In this document: positions 34,697-40,891 of the stretch, piece by piece | Numbering within the stretch: position 1 is the stretch's first letter | How the letters are laid out: the number at the start of each line of letters is the position of its first letter | Source of the DNA: an uncultured Actinomycetes bacterium | Lineage (GTDB): Bacteria; Actinomycetota; Actinomycetes; Nanopelagicales; Nanopelagicaceae | Length of the DNA stretch: 40,891 nt | NCBI GenBank assembly: GCA_903844855.1 | Contig: CAIMVH010000107.1 | Span: forward strand, 1-40,891 | Direction: 5' to 3' | Program-made: the position numbers and the translations under genes | Notes under the pieces: model-generated | What the model was told of the DNA's origin: nothing | The model's database searches: none | Seen by the model: the letters and a program-made list of their open reading frames with translations, nothing else

Positions 34697-35176
34697 ATGA
34701 CTGGATCTTGGCTGACGCAAGAGGCGTTCGATCGTCTCACCATCGAACTCGTGGATCTTCAAGGGCCTCGTCGTGCGGAAATTGTGAAGAAGATTGCCGA
34801 CGCGCGCGAGGAAGGCGACCTTAAAGAGAACGGTGGCTACCACGCCGCCCGTGAAGAACAAGGGAAACTCGAAGGGCGTATTCGACAACTCAAACACATG
34901 CTGGAGCATGCCCATGTGGGGGTAAATCCAGATGCCGAGAGTGGCGTGGTCGCACGTGGATCGGTGGTGACCATCGATATGGCCGGTGACCAGATGAAAT
35001 TCTTGCTCGGTTCTCGTGAATCAGCCCCCGAAGGCCTCGATGTCTATAGCGACCAATCTCCGCTCGGAGCTGCTGTGCTGGGCGCCAAGGTGGGAAGCAC
35101 AGTGGAGTACTCCTCGCCCGACGGGAAGCGCACCTTCAAGGTGGCCATCTTGGACTGTGAGCCCTACACCGGCTAG
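34697..35176 (+). CDS. greA: GreA transcription elongation factor
   Basis: This 159-aa factor stimulates cleavage of backtracked RNA in stalled RNA polymerase. The N-terminal coiled coil carries the acidic tip in DAREEGDLKENGGYHAAREEQ, the conserved GreA signature, and the C-terminal FKBP-like domain follows from about residue 85 (GSVVTIDM, SPLGAAVLGAKVGSTVEY). The length is normal. It is 11 bp after DUF4307. TAACCT at 34683-34688 lies 8 nt before the ATG and could be its own -10 box. Confidence 0.95.
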   Translation: MTGSWLTQEAFDRLTIELVDLQGPRRAEIVKKIADAREEGDLKENGGYHAAREEQGKLEGRIRQLKHMLEHAHVGVNPDAESGVVARGSVVTIDMAGDQMKFLLGSRESAPEGLDVYSDQSPLGAAVLGAKVGSTVEYSSPDGKRTFKVAILDCEPYTG

Positions 35177-35199
35177 ATAATGAGTTTACTTCTTGAAGG

Positions 35200-35226
35200 C
35201 TATATAGTTGCATGGTGCAAGCAACT
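35200..35226. promoter_or_regulatory. overlapping dyads and -10 box at the marR start, putative operator
   Basis: CTATATAG (35200-35207), TTGCA-TGG-TGCAA (35208-35220) and AGTTGC-N9-GCAACT (35206-35226) overlap the start codons. TATAGT at 35203-35208 lies 6 nt before the GTG at 35215. MarR proteins commonly repress their own operon from such a dyad, so this is a candidate operator plus -10 region. Confidence 0.5.
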
Positions 35227-35676
35227 TCTCAGGATGAAGAGCTCCTAGGTTCCATCGTCTCGCTGGTCTGGTCCTTCCGAGACCTGGCCAGTGAGTGCGG
35301 CGTGCCTGGCGAGCCGGGCGAGCCCGGTGATCGCACCATTCTGCGGCTCATGGCCATCGTGCAAAGAAGTGCTACTCCCCCTCGCATCTCCGAAGTTGCC
35401 GATGCGGTGGGCTTGGATCTGTCGACCACGAGTCGCCACTGCGCCACGTTGGGTCGCGATGGATTAATCGAACGCATTGAAGATGAAACTGATCGGCGCG
35501 CATTTCGCTTGCGCCTTACCCCGGCCGGAAAGAAATTACTGATTCAAGTACGTGATTCGCGCACCCAAGCAATCGCTAGTGCTCTTGAAACTTGGAGCGA
35601 TAAAGAGAAAGCGGAAGCAAGCGAAATATTGCATCGTATTGCACATGAAATAAATCCTAAACGAGAGAAGAAATAA
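35212..35676 (+). CDS. MarR family transcriptional regulator
   Basis: This 154-aa winged-helix repressor has RISEVADAVGLDLSTTSRHCATLGRDGLIER as its recognition region around residues 58-88, the wing at EDETDRRAFRLRLT, and dimerising helices at both ends. MarR proteins release DNA on binding a phenolic or drug ligand, or on cysteine oxidation; cysteines here are Cys29 and Cys77. A collagen-like GVPGEPGEPGD turn lies at 30-40. The stop overlaps the MFS ATG (TAATG), so it probably controls the following efflux genes and itself. The start could be the ATG at 35212 or the GTG at 35215; TATAGT lies 6 nt before the GTG, which favours a leaderless GTG. Confidence 0.9.
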   Translation: MVQATSQDEELLGSIVSLVWSFRDLASECGVPGEPGEPGDRTILRLMAIVQRSATPPRISEVADAVGLDLSTTSRHCATLGRDGLIERIEDETDRRAFRLRLTPAGKKLLIQVRDSRTQAIASALETWSDKEKAEASEILHRIAHEINPKREKK

Positions 35677-37295
35677 TGAGCGAGACCAGCGCCACCCTTC
35701 CCAACGATTCAGCCAATGCTTCTCCCGCGGGATTAACTCATCGCCAAATTCTGGTAGTGCTTTCTGGCCTCATGACAGGAATGCTCCTTGCAGCATTGGA
35801 CCAGACGATCGTCTCGACGGCACTCAAACAAATTGTGGAAGATCTAGATGGGCTTGATCACTACACCTGGGTCGTTACTGCCTACTTGCTGACATCGACT
35901 GCAACTACCCCGCTCTACGGAAAGATCTCTGACCTTTACGGTCGCCGTCCAGTTTTCCAATTCGCCATCATCACATTTTTAGTGGGTTCACTCTTAGCCG
36001 CCTTCTCTACGAATATGAATGAATTGATTGCTACGCGCGCTATTCAAGGTCTTGGCGGTGGCGGATTGATGGCTCTCACGTTCACCATCATCGGAGACAT
36101 CATTCCGCCAAGGGAGCGCGGGCGCTATCAAGGATATTTTGGAGCAGTGTGGGGTCTTTCATCTGTAGCAGGTCCGCTTCTGGGCGGCTACTTCTCAGAC
36201 AGTGGAACTATTCTCGGCATCACCGGTTGGCGTTGGATCTTCCTCATTAACTTACCTTTTGGAATAGTCGCATTAGTTGTGACTTCAATCGTCTTGCACA
36301 TTCCCAAGGTTCGTCGCGAACATAAGATCGATTACCTGGGCGCGATCACAATGATCGCGGCGGTGAGCGCTCTCTTGCTCGCAATCGCCTATTCAGTCCC
36401 CGCATACGGCTGGGGTGACATCCTCACGTTAGCTTATTTCGCAGTGGGTATTTTACTCACACTTGCATTCTTGCAAATCGAGCGCAAGGCTATCGAGCCA
36501 ATTCTTCCGCTCGATCTCTTTAAGAACGATATCTTCAGTGTTACTTCCGGTATTGGCTTCATTATCGGTGCTGGCATGTTTGGAGCACTCGTCATGTTGC
36601 CGCTCTACTTGCAAGTAGTGCAAGGCAATTCGGCTACTGAGTCTGGGCTTAAGTTAGTTCCCTTCATGTTGGGCATTCTCGCAATGTCGATCCTGACTGG
36701 AAAGCGAATCTCGAAGACCGGTAAGTATAAGAAATTCCCATTAATTGGCAGTTTGGTCATGACGCTAGGCCTGTTATTGATGACCACCCTCAGCATTTCT
36801 ACACCATTCTGGCAATTAGCAATTTTTTCCATGCTCATCGGAATGGGACTTGGCCTCACCATGCCTACCATGGTGGTAGCCGTGCAGAATGCCGTGGACT
36901 TCAAAGACATGGGCGTGGCCACTGGAGCTAACACATTCTTCCGCTCTCTTGGCGCAGCCTTTGGGTCGGCAATCTTTGGCACCATTCTCACGAATCGTTT
37001 GGCAGTTCACATTGATTCTGGAATGGCTCGGCTGGCGGCTAGTAATCCGGCAGCAGCTGAGAGCTTCGACCCTGCGCTACTAGGAGAACTCCAGAACAGC
37101 ACCTCAGTGCTAGCAACGCTCCCCACGGAAGTGACGGAAACAGTTCTGCAGAGTTTTGTTTATTCATTTCATGATGTTTTTTGGACTGCCGCGCCAATCA
37201 CGGCGATTGGAATTCTATTGGCTCTCTTGCTCAGAGAGATCCCCCTTCGATCAAATGAAGATCACGCTGCCGCTCGACATGAATCGGGTCACTAG
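35676..37295 (+). CDS. MFS drug transporter, DHA2 (EmrB/QacA) type
   Basis: This 539-aa transporter with about 14 membrane helices has LAALDQTIVSTALKQIVEDL in helix 1, the motif A loop GKISDLYGRRP between helices 2 and 3, GDIIPPRERGRYQGYFGAVW (motif C region) and GPLLGGYFSD, typical of DHA2 proton antiporters that export drugs or cationic compounds. The substrate is unknown. Start and marR stop overlap by one base (TAATG), so control by MarR is likely. It is followed after 5 bp by a second MFS gene. Confidence 0.93.
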   Translation: MSETSATLPNDSANASPAGLTHRQILVVLSGLMTGMLLAALDQTIVSTALKQIVEDLDGLDHYTWVVTAYLLTSTATTPLYGKISDLYGRRPVFQFAIITFLVGSLLAAFSTNMNELIATRAIQGLGGGGLMALTFTIIGDIIPPRERGRYQGYFGAVWGLSSVAGPLLGGYFSDSGTILGITGWRWIFLINLPFGIVALVVTSIVLHIPKVRREHKIDYLGAITMIAAVSALLLAIAYSVPAYGWGDILTLAYFAVGILLTLAFLQIERKAIEPILPLDLFKNDIFSVTSGIGFIIGAGMFGALVMLPLYLQVVQGNSATESGLKLVPFMLGILAMSILTGKRISKTGKYKKFPLIGSLVMTLGLLLMTTLSISTPFWQLAIFSMLIGMGLGLTMPTMVVAVQNAVDFKDMGVATGANTFFRSLGAAFGSAIFGTILTNRLAVHIDSGMARLAASNPAAAESFDPALLGELQNSTSVLATLPTEVTETVLQSFVYSFHDVFWTAAPITAIGILLALLLREIPLRSNEDHAAARHESGH

Positions 37296-37300
37296 TAAAC

Positions 37301-38515
37301 GTGAAGAACCCTTTTGACGGACTACCGAGAGAGGTTGCGGTACTTACCGCGATCGCCTTCTCGGTTGCCATCGGCTATGGAGTCATCATTCCGGCTATTC
37401 CGCTCTTTGCTAGGTCGTTTGGAGTTTCAAACTTTGCTGTCGGTGCGGTCATCAGCCTCTTCTCCTTCATGCGATTCTCTTCAGGACTCCTAGGAGGAAG
37501 ACTCGTTGATCGCTTTGGTGAACGGTTGGTGCTTGCAACAGGAATGGGAATTGTCGCACTCTCCACTTTCCTCGCGGGGCTTTCACAGAACTATGGAGAG
37601 CTCCTCTTCTTCAGGGCCGTTGGTGGTATTGGATCTTCCATGTTCACAGTTTCTGCGGGCTCACTCTTGCTTCGCATTGTTCCAAACCACCAACGCGGAC
37701 GAGCCCAATCCACATATCAAAGTGGATTTCTTATCGGCGGAATTTCTGGCCCTGCAATTGGTGGGCTACTCAGTGAAATTTCTCTGCGCGCCCCTTTCTT
37801 TATCTACTCGGCAAGCCTCGTTGCCGCCGGCATGATTGCGGCTATCTTTCTTTCGCATTCGCGATTAGGTGAGAATGACATTGCTCAAGTGCACGAGAAC
37901 GAAACACAAACAACACTGAAACAAGCCTTGAGATCTTGGCCCTACCAAGCTGCACTCTTTGCATCGTTTAGCACAGGCTGGGCGATCTTTGGCATACGTT
38001 CTTCAATGGTGCCACTTTATGTAAAGAATGGGCTCGATTCATCGACCACCATTACTGGACTCGGCTTTACATTCGCTTCAATTATTGGTGCGATTTTTCT
38101 GCTTCCTGCGGGATCCATTGCAGATAAGCGCGGGCGGAGATATGCCATGATTATTGGTACTTCGCTTTCCATAATTGGCCTCAGCGTGCTGACATTCCTG
38201 CAGTACCCAATTTTCTTCATTATCGCTATGGGCTTAACTGGAGCAGGTGCCTCCTTTACTGGCTCGCCATCGGCAGCGGTAGTGGGCGACATCATCAAGG
38301 GGCGTGGTGGACAGGTAATTGCGCTCTATCAAATGGTGGGGGATTTTGGATCAGTGGTAGGACCGCTGGTAGCTGGTTTCCTGGCTGACCATTATGGATT
38401 TAAAGCTGGCTTCCTGACGGCAGTCATCGTCGTCATTCCAGCATTGATACTCGCAATCCGAATGCCAGAAACCAAGGCAAAGATGCCGGATCCTGAAATT
38501 CCAGGCAGAATGTAG
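37301..38515 (+). CDS. MFS transporter, DHA1 type
   Basis: This 404-aa protein has about 12 helices. Motif A is [13 protein letters not shown] after helix 2 and repeats as [13 protein letters not shown] after helix 8. [12 protein letters not shown] is the antiporter motif. It is a different family branch from the preceding DHA2 protein. Substrate unknown; context suggests export of the same or related compounds. It starts with GTG at 37301, has no obvious ribosome site and is probably translated by coupling. msrA begins 2 bp after its stop. Confidence 0.9.
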   Translation: MKNPFDGLPREVAVLTAIAFSVAIGYGVIIPAIPLFARSFGVSNFAVGAVISLFSFMRFSSGLLGGRLVDRFGERLVLATGMGIVALSTFLAGLSQNYGELLFFRAVGGIGSSMFTVSAGSLLLRIVPNHQRGRAQSTYQSGFLIGGISGPAIGGLLSEISLRAPFFIYSASLVAAGMIAAIFLSHSRLGENDIAQVHENETQTTLKQALRSWPYQAALFASFSTGWAIFGIRSSMVPLYVKNGLDSSTTITGLGFTFASIIGAIFLLPAGSIADKRGRRYAMIIGTSLSIIGLSVLTFLQYPIFFIIAMGLTGAGASFTGSPSAAVVGDIIKGRGGQVIALYQMVGDFGSVVGPLVAGFLADHYGFKAGFLTAVIVVIPALILAIRMPETKAKMPDPEIPGRM

Positions 38516-38517
38516 CT

Positions 38518-39126
38518 ATGCGAAATTCTTTCGTCGAACCGCAAGATAGAAGTGCTTACCCGTTCCCATTGCAGGCCACTCACAGTGTTCTTCACGTGCC
38601 ACTAGAAAATTCAACAGGTGCAGTTATTTTTGTGGGGATGGGTTGCTTCTGGGGTGCCGAGCGAATCTTCTGGCAACACCCGGGAGTCATCGCCACCAGT
38701 GTTGGATACGCCGGCGGAACCTTTGGTCATCCATTTTATGAAGAGGTATGCACTGGGAAAACTGGCCATACTGAAGCCGTAAGAGTGAATTACGATCCGG
38801 CACTCGTCGGCGATGATGAAATCATCCGCTTCTTCTTTGAAAATCACGACCCCACACAAGGTAATCGTCAAGGAAATGACATTGGGAGCCAATATCGCAG
38901 TGCGCTCTACTTCACTACTGAAGCGCAACACGAGAGTGCCCTGCGAATCAAGATGGCCTACGAAAGTGAGTTAAAATCTCGAGGGTTCGGAGAGATCACC
39001 ACTGAAATTGCTCCCGCTCCGAAGTACTACTTTGCTGAGGAGTACCACCAGCAATACCTTCACAAGGTACCCAACGGTTATTGCGGTATCGGTGGTACTG
39101 GAGTGAGTTGTCCGTTACCGACGTAA
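38518..39126 (+). CDS. msrA: MsrA, peptide-methionine (S)-S-oxide reductase
   Basis: This 202-aa reductase repairs methionine S-sulfoxide. The catalytic GCFWG motif is [14 protein letters not shown], with [22 protein letters not shown] and a C-terminal [14 protein letters not shown] segment that supplies resolving cysteines. Electrons normally come from thioredoxin or, in some Actinobacteria, mycoredoxin. The first 40 residues ([14 protein letters not shown]) precede the core as in other actinobacterial members. It is last in the marR-MFS-MFS-msrA operon. It overlaps the convergent Bax-inhibitor gene by 12 bp. Confidence 0.95.
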   Translation: MRNSFVEPQDRSAYPFPLQATHSVLHVPLENSTGAVIFVGMGCFWGAERIFWQHPGVIATSVGYAGGTFGHPFYEEVCTGKTGHTEAVRVNYDPALVGDDEIIRFFFENHDPTQGNRQGNDIGSQYRSALYFTTEAQHESALRIKMAYESELKSRGFGEITTEIAPAPKYYFAEEYHQQYLHKVPNGYCGIGGTGVSCPLPT

Positions 39127-39843
39127 AATCGATATCAAGCGCAGAATCTCTAAGTAGATCCAGACCAAAGTAACGATCAACCCAAAGCCAGAACGCCAAG
39201 CCTCAATCGCTGGGGCTCCTTGGGCAATCCTTCTTTCGATCTGATCAAAATCCAGCACTAAGAAGAGTGACGCGAGCGCCACACCTGCCAAGCTCATTAA
39301 CAAACCTAGCCCCGTTACGCCATAGAAGCCCATACCATTTCCCACGTTAAAGAAGCTCGCTACCAAGGAAATAAGGGCAAGTACAAAGTAGCCGGCTACC
39401 GCTCCGAGCAAAATGCGGGTGAACTTAGGAGTAGCACGCAATTTTCCACTTTTATAGAGGAAGAGGATTCCAACAAAGGCAGCAATTGTTCCGATAATTG
39501 CTTGGGTCACAATTCCTGAGTAGTAATCGTTATAAACACGACTAATGGTGCCTACCACTAAGCCTTGGCAAATCGAATAAAGAACCATGAGTGGTGGCCG
39601 CACGGTTTTACTTATTGAATTCACGATGCAGAGCACGAAGCCCACGATGAGTGCGCCAAAGAAGAGCACGCCAGTAAGTGGGACGGCATACGAGGCGACT
39701 GCGGCGACCAGCAGGACAATGAGCAAAATTCCGGTGCGAGTGACCACCTCATCAATACTCATGCGCGACCCACTTGCTCCTGGGGCCGAACTATAGAATG
39801 TGGCATACCGGTTTTGATTGAGTACCGGGTTGCTGCTCTGCAT
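39115..39843 (-). CDS. Bax inhibitor-1/YccA family membrane protein
   Basis: This 242-aa protein has about seven helices ([54 protein letters not shown] and onward). The conserved [20 protein letters not shown] and [16 protein letters not shown] identify the actinobacterial YccA/DUF4870-like branch of Bax inhibitor-1. The family modulates membrane proteases or ion leak in some bacteria; the role here is unknown. The frame extends to 40023 through the tRNA, so the ATG at 39843 is used; GAGGAG lies 6 nt before it. Confidence 0.9.
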   Translation of the reverse strand: MQSSNPVLNQNRYATFYSSAPGASGSRMSIDEVVTRTGILLIVLLVAAVASYAVPLTGVLFFGALIVGFVLCIVNSISKTVRPPLMVLYSICQGLVVGTISRVYNDYYSGIVTQAIIGTIAAFVGILFLYKSGKLRATPKFTRILLGAVAGYFVLALISLVASFFNVGNGMGFYGVTGLGLLMSLAGVALASLFLVLDFDQIERRIAQGAPAIEAWRSGFGLIVTLVWIYLEILRLISILRR

Positions 39844-39895
39844 GATCGCTCCTCTAGCGTTTTGGAATTCCCTCACAACTTCTTGAGACAAATAG

Positions 39896-39969
39896 TACCC
39901 CCGGTGGGATTCGAACCCACTCTGTAACGATTTTAAGTCGTTTGCCTCTGCCGGTTGGGCTACGGGGGC
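39896..39969 (-). tRNA. tRNA with anticodon UAA (Leu codon UUA), short variable loop
   Basis: The 74-nt cloverleaf on the minus strand has a 7-bp acceptor (GCCCCCG against CGGGGGT, first pair G-U), a D arm with GG, an anticodon stem AACGA/TCGTT with loop CTTAAAA, a 5-nt variable loop and T arm GTGGG-TTCGAAT-CCCAC. The discriminator base is A and CCA is not encoded. Anticodon UAA reads UUA, a leucine codon, yet bacterial tRNA-Leu normally has a long variable arm. The amino acid is therefore assigned by anticodon only. Confidence 0.88.
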
Positions 39970-39970
39970 G

Positions 39971-40020
39971 CACTGCCTTGAACTGCCTTGAACTGCCTTG
40001 AACTGCCTTGCACTGCTTTG
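39971..40020. repeat. 10-bp tandem repeat (AACTGCCTTG) x5
   Basis: CACTGCCTTG, three copies of AACTGCCTTG and CACTGCTTTG run head to tail. They fill the gap between the tRNA and the uracil-DNA glycosylase gene, on the 5' side of the tRNA. Confidence 0.95.
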
Positions 40021-40030
40021 CACCGCTAAC

Positions 40031-40774
40031 CTACCTCGAAGAGAGGCCCTTCTCCGATTTGGCGAGTGTGCGTGCCAGCCCTAGAACCTCATCGAGCATC
40101 CCCTCGGTCAGGGTCCCCGTGAAGGTGTTCTGCTGGCTGGGGTGATAACTCGCAAGAAGAGTGCCCCGGGAGTGATCAAAGCGCCCGCCGTGGCGAAATG
40201 GAGGCCGTCGCCCAAGGCCCCAGGGTTCGGCAAGGATCGACCAGAGCGCACTCCATGCAAACGAGCCGAAGGCCACATATACCCGCGCGCTATCAGCCAC
40301 CAAGGCGAGTTCACGGGCCGCCCACGGTTCACAATTCCGCTGCTCTACTGGGGTCGGCTTATTTCCAGGAGGTGCGCATCGCACCGCGGTGAGGATTCGA
40401 GTCTCAATTAATTCGAGCCCATCTCCTCGCCGTTCACTTGTCGGTTGATTTGCTAATCCCACTCGGTGCATTGAGGCAAAGAGAAAATCTCCCGACCGAT
40501 CCCCGGTAAATACTCTTCCGGTGCGATTCGCGCCATGGGCTCCCGGCGCTAAACCCAGCAAGACGACGCGCGGCGACGTAGCCCCGAACCCGGGTACTGG
40601 TTTTCCCCAATACTCCTCTTCGATGTAGGCGCGCTTTTTCTCAATTGCCACTTGGGCACACCATTTTGTCAGCCGTGCGCATGCCTTGCAATTAGTGATT
40701 TCAACTTCTAGTAATTCAAGAGAATGCGTCGCGCTAGAAATTTTCTTCACTTGCGCGGCAGTGCGAGCATTCAT
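40031..40774 (-). CDS. udgB: uracil-DNA glycosylase, family 5 (UdgB)
   Basis: This 247-aa thermophile-type glycosylase removes uracil and possibly hypoxanthine from DNA. It has the Fe-S cysteines (ITNCKACARLTKWC near residue 30, then AVRCAPP and QRNC), the motif LLGLAPGAHGANRTGRVFTGDRSGDFLFA that defines UdgB, and a C-terminal YHPSQQN motif. Mycobacterial UdgB (Rv1259) is the closest recollected relative. It starts at the ATG at 40772-40774, 10 bp after the stop of the Ppx/GppA gene. The GC-bearing tRNA lies downstream after the tandem repeats. Confidence 0.94.
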   Translation of the reverse strand: MNARTAAQVKKISSATHSLELLEVEITNCKACARLTKWCAQVAIEKKRAYIEEEYWGKPVPGFGATSPRVVLLGLAPGAHGANRTGRVFTGDRSGDFLFASMHRVGLANQPTSERRGDGLELIETRILTAVRCAPPGNKPTPVEQRNCEPWAARELALVADSARVYVAFGSFAWSALWSILAEPWGLGRRPPFRHGGRFDHSRGTLLASYHPSQQNTFTGTLTEGMLDEVLGLARTLAKSEKGLSSR

Positions 40775-40784
40775 GATTCACTCA

Positions 40785-40891
40785 TCACTTAGAAACTTGA
40801 GACCAGGCGATGCCATCAAGAATATCGTGCTCGCTTGCCACAAACTCCTTTGCTCCAGTTGCCAACATGACTCGATTAAGTACTAATGCAC
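40785..40891 (-). CDS. Ppx/GppA phosphatase, C-terminal fragment
   Basis: The open frame from the right edge encodes 34 residues ending at TGA 40785-40787. ALVLNRVM, then KEFVASEHDILDGIAWS matches the C terminus of exopolyphosphatase/guanosine pentaphosphatase proteins, where SEHDILDGIA is the last conserved block. The rest of the gene lies outside the window. It ends 10 bp before udgB, with which it is likely co-transcribed. In mycobacteria ppx genes regulate polyphosphate and (p)ppGpp; which homologue this is cannot be told. Confidence 0.75.
   Translation of the reverse strand, partial: ALVLNRVMLATGAKEFVASEHDILDGIAWSQVSK

Noticed and set aside
39844-40023. N-terminal extension of the Bax-inhibitor frame
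   Set aside because: It would translate through the tRNA and the tandem repeats; a GAGGAG site and the ATG at 39843 give a better start.
39971-40030. CRISPR array
   Set aside because: The units are contiguous 10-mers without spacers, and no cas gene is present.

Overview
The window looks like chromosome from an actinomycete of moderate GC (about half by eye). Evidence: a WhiB regulator, both mycothiol hydrolases (MshB and Mca), the F420 enzymes FbiA and FbiB, and many families largely confined to Actinobacteria (DUF3499, DUF5719, TIGR03089, DUF3817, DUF4307, DUF6113, PIN-PhoH). Gene order around whiB-fbiA-fbiB-manC-TIGR03089 matches my memory of the mycobacterial Rv3260c-Rv3268 region. The modest GC and compact genes (4-bp overlaps, convergent 3' overlaps, intergenic gaps under 300 bp) suggest a streamlined, perhaps aquatic, lineage; the genus is not resolved. 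I see no phage, insertion sequence or CRISPR.

Layout. 1-6.7 kb (minus): an envelope cluster read whiB, a 1032-aa membrane glycosyltransferase, DUF5719, DUF3499, phosphomannomutase, Trm112-like. 6.8-10.7 kb: fbiA-fbiB (plus), mannose-1-phosphate guanylyltransferase (minus), TIGR03089 (plus). 10.7-14.6 kb: DapC-type aminotransferase and 7Fe ferredoxin (minus), then a GNAT protein and a divergent cysteinyl-tRNA synthetase (plus). 14.6-19.7 kb: mshB-DUF6113-vanW operon (minus) and an S9 peptidase (plus). 19.7-26.5 kb: NUDIX, TypA, YchF, DUF554, IspH, ModB and an HTH-TOBE protein (minus) with one small membrane protein (plus). 26.5-29.2 kb: class II fructose bisphosphatase and class I fumarase (plus). 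29.1-34.3 kb (minus): transglycosylase-like protein, PhoH, then the operon mca-small membrane protein-surf1-DUF3817-uppS. 34.3-39.1 kb (plus): DUF4307-greA, then marR-MFS-MFS-msrA. 39.1-40.9 kb (minus): Bax-inhibitor-like protein, a short tRNA with anticodon UAA, a 10-bp tandem repeat, uracil-DNA glycosylase and the end of a Ppx/GppA gene.

Functional themes are envelope sugar and lipid supply (mannose activation, glycosyltransferase, UppS, VanW, transglycosylase), low-molecular-weight redox chemistry (mycothiol, F420, ferredoxin, MsrA) and core metabolism. No clearly new multi-gene system stands out. The most distinctive signals are regulatory or translational: about ten genes share a TANNNT box 6-7 nt before the start codon, which points to leaderless mRNAs; a NUDIX gene has no ATG, GTG, TTG or CTG start before its Nudix box; a leucine-anticodon tRNA has a short variable loop; and triple TGTAA half-sites lie between whiB and fbiA.
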